The notes beneath the pieces were generated by a model. It worked only from the letters and a program-made list of their open reading frames with translations. It had not been told where the DNA came from and ran no database searches. A DNA stretch of 8,436 nucleotides. Source: Clostridiales bacterium (GTDB lineage: Bacteria; Bacillota; Clostridia; Christensenellales; Borkfalkiaceae). Below are positions 4,406-8,436 of this stretch, piece by piece (the stretch's first letter is position 1; each line of letters begins with the position of its first letter). The position numbers and the translations under genes are program-made. The stretch spans positions 1-8,436 of the forward strand of contig JAJWOJ010000066.1 of the NCBI GenBank assembly GCA_021635425.1. The letters run 5' to 3'.

Positions 4406-6784
4406 TCAATCTCTCTTTTTCTTGAATGCGATGAGCGCCGCACCGAGTCCTACGCCGATAATGCCGATCAAGCTTGCGCTTACTGCGCCCATGCAGCCCG
4501 ATTTAGCGGGTTGTTCTTTGTCAGAACCCGTCGATTCGATAGTGCTTGCGGAATCGCCAGGCTCTTCGGAAGTTCCGGGCTTTTCGGAAGTGTCGGGCTT
4601 TTCGGAAGCATCGGGTTTTTCGCCGGATTCCGTTTCGCTCGAAGATTCGCCGGGCTTTTCGGGTTCTTCTTTGCCTTTTACGGTTATCGTGACTTCGTTA
4701 GAAACAACGTCGCCTGCTTTTACGGTAATCTTAGCGGTTCCCGCTTTAAGAGCCGTAACAACGCCTTCAGCGGAAACTGTAGCAACGGTTTCATCGGAGG
4801 AAACGTAAACGAGTTCGCCCGTGTAATCCGCAGGAGCTACGGTTTTGGTAAGCTGAGCGGTTTCGCCGATATCGAGTTCGGTTTTATCTGCGGAAAGCTC
4901 GATAGTTTTTGCGGCGGAAGAGTAAACGGTGGAAGCCGCAACGTCGCCGTCTGCAGGGGTGTAAGTTAAAGTAACGTCGTGATCGAGATATGCGCCGCCG
5001 TAAATTACAAGTCCTTCTTTAAGGGTTATGGTAATCGCGCTCTTTCCGTCGAATCCGTTGGAAACGTTCGTGCCGATTCTGAGACGGTTAACGCCCGTGG
5101 AAGTTTGTAAGATATGGCATTCGAAACGGCTCGATTTTGCCTGCGCGCCCGAAAGACCTTTCCAGTATTCCGCGATAGTCTGACCGTTAATTACAACGTG
5201 AGTGATGAAGTTTGAAGTTGCTCCGCTTGCCGCGAACTCGTCCGCAAGGTCAACAGGATATGCCGCGGGAAGAGTCTTCATATATGCGGGGTGGAAGTTG
5301 TAAGCAAGAAGTTGCTTAGAAGCGAGTTCTTCGTTGAAGTTGAAGTATACAACGCCGTTTGCGCCGTTATCGATAATCTCGAATGCACCGACGTTTTTAA
5401 TCGTCAACGCATGAGTTTTTTCGAGAGCATAAGGCTCGACGTTCGTCCAGTATTCAAGGTCGCTGATATAATATCTCGTGATATCTTCTTCGATAGTGTT
5501 ACCCGTCGAGCAAACGAATTCCTTTCCGACTTTAACGGAAAATCCTGTGTTTGCCTTAACGATATCGGTAGATTTAACAACCGTAAGCGTGATTCCCGTG
5601 CCGTAAGCGGAAACAGTAACGGCAGGAATTGTTTCACCGTCGTTATCCTCTGCGGTAACGGTGTTGTTTATTTCCTTAACGCTCTTCCCGTCGATATAAA
5701 TGTTTGCCGCGTAATTGTCGTCCGCTTCGAGACCGGTAAGTTCGGTTTTGCTCACTCTGAGGTCGAAATTCATGGTGAAGGAATAAGTTGCGGGCATTGT
5801 TGCGCCTGCCTCGTTTTCCGTTACCGCCGTAATTTCTTTAAGATTGTTCGGTTCGCCTACTTCTGCCTGTTTAACCCAGCCTGCGTTGGTATACTCGATT
5901 GTATACGTTTCAGCGATATATCCCGAATAAACCTGTTCCTTATACGAGGGACGGCTACCGTATGAGCCGTTAGGTATCGCAGGCATATGCAAACCTTCGA
6001 GAACGGTAATGGTATCGCCTATTGCGAAAGCTTTCGAAGGATAAACATAGAAGTTACCGCTCATGCAGTGAATATCTCCGTTATTATACGGCTCGCCGTT
6101 TAAAAGGAGATAACCTTTTATTTCAACCCAATCGGTAACCCAAGTGTAGTTCATATTGTTATCGCCTTTTGTGTCATAGTTCGTCTTGAAAGTTTCGCCG
6201 TTAATGCTTCCTTTACTTGCACCTTCAGAGAGAGCCGTAACGATAACTTGCTGCTCTTTTGCCTTATCCGCTTCGGTTTTGTTTACCCAGCCTGCTTCGG
6301 TGTATTCATATACAACCGTGTCGCCGAGGTAGTCCCGATAAGAAGCAACAGCTTCTCCGTCATTCGTAACGACGGGGAAATGCAGACCTTTTACGAACGT
6401 AAGAGTATCTCCTACCGCAAGAGTTGTTCCCGATTGCGGATAAATCCAGAACTCGTTACTTCTCATATGAACATCGATATTCTTATTTTTACATACCGTG
6501 CGATTATAATAGATATAGTTGCCGACAGCAGCTTTTTTTGCAACAAACGTACCATTACCCGTTCTCGATCCGTCAAGATCGAAACGAACGCGTGCAAGCA
6601 TACCGTCCGGCTGATCGACAGTTGTAATTTTAACGTCTTTGCGTTCGGCAACTTCCTCTGCGGCGTTAGCCGTTACGGGTGCGCGGAACGCGTTGATAAG
6701 TCCTGCTCCGACGATGCCGAAGCTTGTTATCGCAGCCGCACAAAGGGCGGATACGACGAGTTTTTTGAAAATTTTACTTTCCAT
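4406..6784 (-). CDS. Large secreted surface protein: repeated beta modules, BIG_2 domain, Cys-type C-terminal anchor
   Basis: This encodes 792 residues. A signal peptide ends near Ala41 (TANA/AEE). Residues about 50-171 and 178-308 are two clear copies of one module, each with an aromatic-x-[IV]YP strand, a GDT[LI]T strand, a GLHxP turn and a closing YEYT/IEYT-x-AGWV. Residues about 315-450 and 456-610 look like two more divergent copies (TNAGWV-like ends lost, strands kept). Residues 626-703 are a bacterial Ig-like BIG_2 domain (LSADKTELDIGETAQL, then ETVATVSAEGVVTALKAGTAKITV). A linker rich in Glu, Lys, Pro and Ser (704-760) leads to KSGCMG (Cys764), a hydrophobic helix (767-787) and KKKRD. 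There is no LPXTG. The ATG at 6784 has a GGGAGA RBS six bases upstream. The gene follows the next surface protein gene by 47 bp without a terminator, so they are probably one operon. The function is unknown; adhesion or glycan binding is a guess from architecture. Confidence 0.85.
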   Translation of the reverse strand: MESKIFKKLVVSALCAAAITSFGIVGAGLINAFRAPVTANAAEEVAERKDVKITTVDQPDGMLARVRFDLDGSRTGNGTFVAKKAAVGNYIYYNRTVCKNKNIDVHMRSNEFWIYPQSGTTLAVGDTLTFVKGLHFPVVTNDGEAVASYRDYLGDTVVYEYTEAGWVNKTEADKAKEQQVIVTALSEGASKGSINGETFKTNYDTKGDNNMNYTWVTDWVEIKGYLLLNGEPYNNGDIHCMSGNFYVYPSKAFAIGDTITVLEGLHMPAIPNGSYGSRPSYKEQVYSGYIAETYTIEYTNAGWVKQAEVGEPNNLKEITAVTENEAGATMPATYSFTMNFDLRVSKTELTGLEADDNYAANIYIDGKSVKEINNTVTAEDNDGETIPAVTVSAYGTGITLTVVKSTDIVKANTGFSVKVGKEFVCSTGNTIEEDITRYYISDLEYWTNVEPYALEKTHALTIKNVGAFEIIDNGANGVVYFNFNEELASKQLLAYNFHPAYMKTLPAAYPVDLADEFAASGATSNFITHVVINGQTIAEYWKGLSGAQAKSSRFECHILQTSTGVNRLRIGTNVSNGFDGKSAITITLKEGLVIYGGAYLDHDVTLTYTPADGDVAASTVYSSAAKTIELSADKTELDIGETAQLTKTVAPADYTGELVYVSSDETVATVSAEGVVTALKAGTAKITVKAGDVVSNEVTITVKGKEEPEKPGESSSETESGEKPDASEKPDTSEKPGTSEEPGDSASTIESTGSDKEQPAKSGCMGAVSASLIGIIGVGLGAALIAFKKKRD
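4561..4632 (-). repeat. 18-nt tandem repeats in the linker of the 792-aa protein
   Basis: Three good units (4561-4578, 4579-4596, 4597-4614) and a diverged fourth (4615-4632) share the pattern GCTTTTCGGAAG plus six variable bases on the plus strand. On the coding strand each unit gives a six-residue block of the type SEKPDT. Such in-frame repeats can gain or lose units by slippage, which would change the length of the wall-spanning stalk without breaking the gene. Confidence 0.7.
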
Positions 6785-6831
6785 ACAGTTTCTCCCTGTT
6801 ATTTTATTTTTACGGTTTCCCGCAAATTTTC

Positions 6832-8436
6832 TTATTTATTTTTCTTTTTTGCAATGAAAACTACAGCTAAGCCCGCTAAGCCGAATAAGCTTAAGCCGCC
6901 TATCGAGCCGCCACATCCGCCTTTACTCGGTTTTTCGGCTCCGCCCGAAGAGGTGTTTCCGCCCGCGGAAGTGCCGCCGGAAGAAGTATTTCCGCTGTCG
7001 GTCGGTTCGTCCGCGTCATCGTCCTTGATTTCGATTTTGAACGTGCAGGTGAAGATTTCCTCTTCGACGTTTGTGGTTTTTATCGTGTAGGTATACGTGC
7101 CGACTTTCTTGCCGTTGAGATATGCCTTGGAAATCGTAATCGTTCCGACCGTCGAGTTTTCTTTCGGCGCGTAAACGTACTGCGAAGAAGAGATACCGCC
7201 GCCCGAGAAGGAAACGAACGTTCCGTTGTGAATGTCTGCCGTGACGACGAGGTCTTCCGTTCCGCCCTTTATCCAAGAATAAACTTCCTTATCGGTGGAA
7301 GCGGGGATCGTTACGAGAGTCGGGTCGGAGAATCTTACCGAAATCTCCTCGCTGCCGCTGTTGTTTCTCGCGTAAAGGTTATACACTTCGTAATCTTTCC
7401 CTTCGAAATAAGCATATTTCAAAGTGAGTTTTTCGTTTGCTTTATCGTAAGTGTAAAGCGACGAATCGACAGCCGTAAGAGCGCCGTCTGCATAGTGCCG
7501 GAGAGTTATATCTCCGTTGTCGTTATCGGTAAGCCCCACTTCGAGATCCTTATTGCTTCCGCCGACGACTTTAAGAGCTTTTTCGTCCGTTCTGCGTGCG
7601 GCATTTACGCCTTTTATTACAATCGTGTTGCCCTTTTCGGTGCTTGCCTTATCTTCAAAGAAATGGAAGTAAGGATAAGCCATATAACCGTTATCCGCGA
7701 AATCGCTGAGCTTTGTGATAAGATTATCGAAAATGAGCTGACCGTTCATATACATATCCGTTCCGTCCTCTTTGACGATGAACGTTACGATATCCATATC
7801 TTCTCTGCCCGAATAAGGTTTCGATTTGGAGTTGGTTTTATACGGCGCGAGACGGCTGTTCTGCTCACGATAAGTGGGCTGAGCGAGACCCGTCGTCGTC
7901 TGAATCATGATTCCGTCGTTCATTGCGGCTAAACTGTCGCTGTAACCGTCGGAAGCTTCGCCGTTGGTTTTGTTGACGTCGTATTTCACTTTGGAAATCG
8001 ATTCGAGAACGTCGGGGCGACCGAGACCTAAAGCATACCATACCGCGGAAGCATTGCTTACGTCGTAGCTATACTCTATGTTGATAGGCTTACGAACGTC
8101 GTAACCCACGGTGCTTATAAGTTGTTCTCTGTAACGGATAAGCGCGCCGGGATTTTCCGCAGCGATCTTGTCGGCAACCTTAATTTTAACGGTGTCGTCG
8201 TTGTTTTCGGTTACGATATCGCTGCCGAGCTGCATGAATCCGTTGATTACGTAGCTTTTAAGAATTCCTTTTTCTACAGGGTAAATTTTAACCGTGGGGT
8301 TAACGCCCGCCGCGTACATCGTAAACGTTACCGTGCAATCGCCGAGAACAAGGTTTTTGTTGATTGCGGTTACGGGCAACGCGCTCATTCCGTCGGAAGC
8401 AAAGAACCACATTCCGCTTTCTTTGTGAACGTCTAT
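6832..8436 (-). CDS. Large secreted surface protein, 5'-truncated by the window: possible lectin-like fold, Ig/X2-like domains, Cys-type C-terminal anchor
   Basis: The reading frame is open to the window edge (eight codons, IDVHKESG, precede the first Met at 8412), so the real start and any signal peptide are outside; at least 534 residues are seen. Numbering from Met 8412, residues about 1-270 look like a beta-sandwich of the concanavalin/lectin type (VWYALGLG, MDIVTFIVKEDGTDMYMNGQLIF, then a closing GNTIVIKGVNAA). Residues about 278-362 and 372-463 resemble two Ig/X2-like domains, each with a Y-x-Y strand, a LTLKYAYFEGK or ITISKAYLNGK strand and a closing edge strand. A Gly/Ser/Thr-rich linker (464-496) precedes KGGCGG (Cys500), a hydrophobic helix and KKKNK. 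No LPXTG is present. It is upstream in the probable operon with the 792-aa protein. The fold calls are pattern judgements; a carbohydrate-binding or adhesin role is inferred. Confidence 0.8.
   Translation of the reverse strand: MDVHKESGMWFFASDGMSALPVTAINKNLVLGDCTVTFTMYAAGVNPTVKIYPVEKGILKSYVINGFMQLGSDIVTENNDDTVKIKVADKIAAENPGALIRYREQLISTVGYDVRKPINIEYSYDVSNASAVWYALGLGRPDVLESISKVKYDVNKTNGEASDGYSDSLAAMNDGIMIQTTTGLAQPTYREQNSRLAPYKTNSKSKPYSGREDMDIVTFIVKEDGTDMYMNGQLIFDNLITKLSDFADNGYMAYPYFHFFEDKASTEKGNTIVIKGVNAARRTDEKALKVVGGSNKDLEVGLTDNDNGDITLRHYADGALTAVDSSLYTYDKANEKLTLKYAYFEGKDYEVYNLYARNNSGSEEISVRFSDPTLVTIPASTDKEVYSWIKGGTEDLVVTADIHNGTFVSFSGGGISSSQYVYAPKENSTVGTITISKAYLNGKKVGTYTYTIKTTNVEEEIFTCTFKIEIKDDDADEPTDSGNTSSGGTSAGGNTSSGGAEKPSKGGCGGSIGGLSLFGLAGLAVVFIAKKKNK

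Noticed and set aside
4237..4425. Plus-strand 62-aa frame over the galM promoter and the terminator
   Set aside because: It reads through a promoter and a terminator hairpin of the other strand and has no RBS.
4409..4504. Sortase LPXTG signal at the end of the 792-aa protein
   Set aside because: The tail has the helix and positive end of a sorting signal but no LPXTG-like pentapeptide; the conserved element is Gly-Cys-x-Gly.
5291..5965. Plus-strand 224-aa open frame antisense to the 792-aa surface protein gene
   Set aside because: It lies wholly inside a well-supported minus-strand gene with clear domains, shows no RBS, and has the Cys/Arg/Phe-rich composition typical of antisense frames.
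6248..7932. Plus-strand open frames of 280 and 234 aa antisense to the surface protein genes
   Set aside because: They are shadows of real coding sequence on the other strand, with no domain signature and no translation signals.

Overview
The window looks like chromosome of an uncultured, low-to-mid GC Gram-positive bacterium, most likely a gut-type Clostridia lineage. This rests on AGGAGG-type ribosome binding sites, sigma-A-like promoters, a perfect Gram-positive (DinR-type) LexA box, and large secreted proteins ending in a Gly-Cys-Gly plus membrane helix plus KKK tail. The lineage guess is inference; there is no rRNA or tRNA to anchor it.

Region A (1-3213) is phage-flavoured. It opens with a compact regulatory zone: a LexA/SOS palindrome at 21-34, an overlapping inverted repeat at 33-66, an A6T6 tract, and a near-consensus promoter. 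That promoter drives a 185-aa protein that may carry a degenerate sigma-70 region-4/ArpU-like helical segment. Next comes an opposite-strand gene for a secreted, single-pass membrane protein with SH3-like repeats and no Shine-Dalgarno site. The region ends with an intact phage-type terminase large subunit (TerL). No portal, capsid, small terminase or integrase gene is visible. An exact 14-bp direct repeat (9-22 and 3110-3123) brackets the block and could mark the ends of a small element, though 14 bp is not conclusive.

Region B (3214-4313) is a self-contained minus-strand aldose 1-epimerase (galactose mutarotase) gene. It has an almost ideal promoter (TTGATA-17-TACAAT), a good RBS and a strong intrinsic terminator, and is ordinary sugar metabolism.

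Region C (4327-8436) holds two tandem minus-strand genes for large secreted surface proteins, separated by 47 bp and closed by one intrinsic terminator. The upstream one is cut by the window edge; it has a possible lectin-like beta-sandwich and two Ig/X2-like domains. The downstream one (792 aa) has a signal peptide, two clear copies plus possibly two divergent copies of an unrecognised beta-rich module, a BIG_2 domain, and an EKP-type 18-nt-repeat linker. Both end in the same kind of C-terminal signal (K-[SG]-G-C-[MG]-G, hydrophobic helix, KKK) and neither has LPXTG. They are probably co-transcribed and displayed on the cell surface.

No gap without a gene exceeds about 210 bp. No tRNA, rRNA, CRISPR array or insertion sequence was seen.
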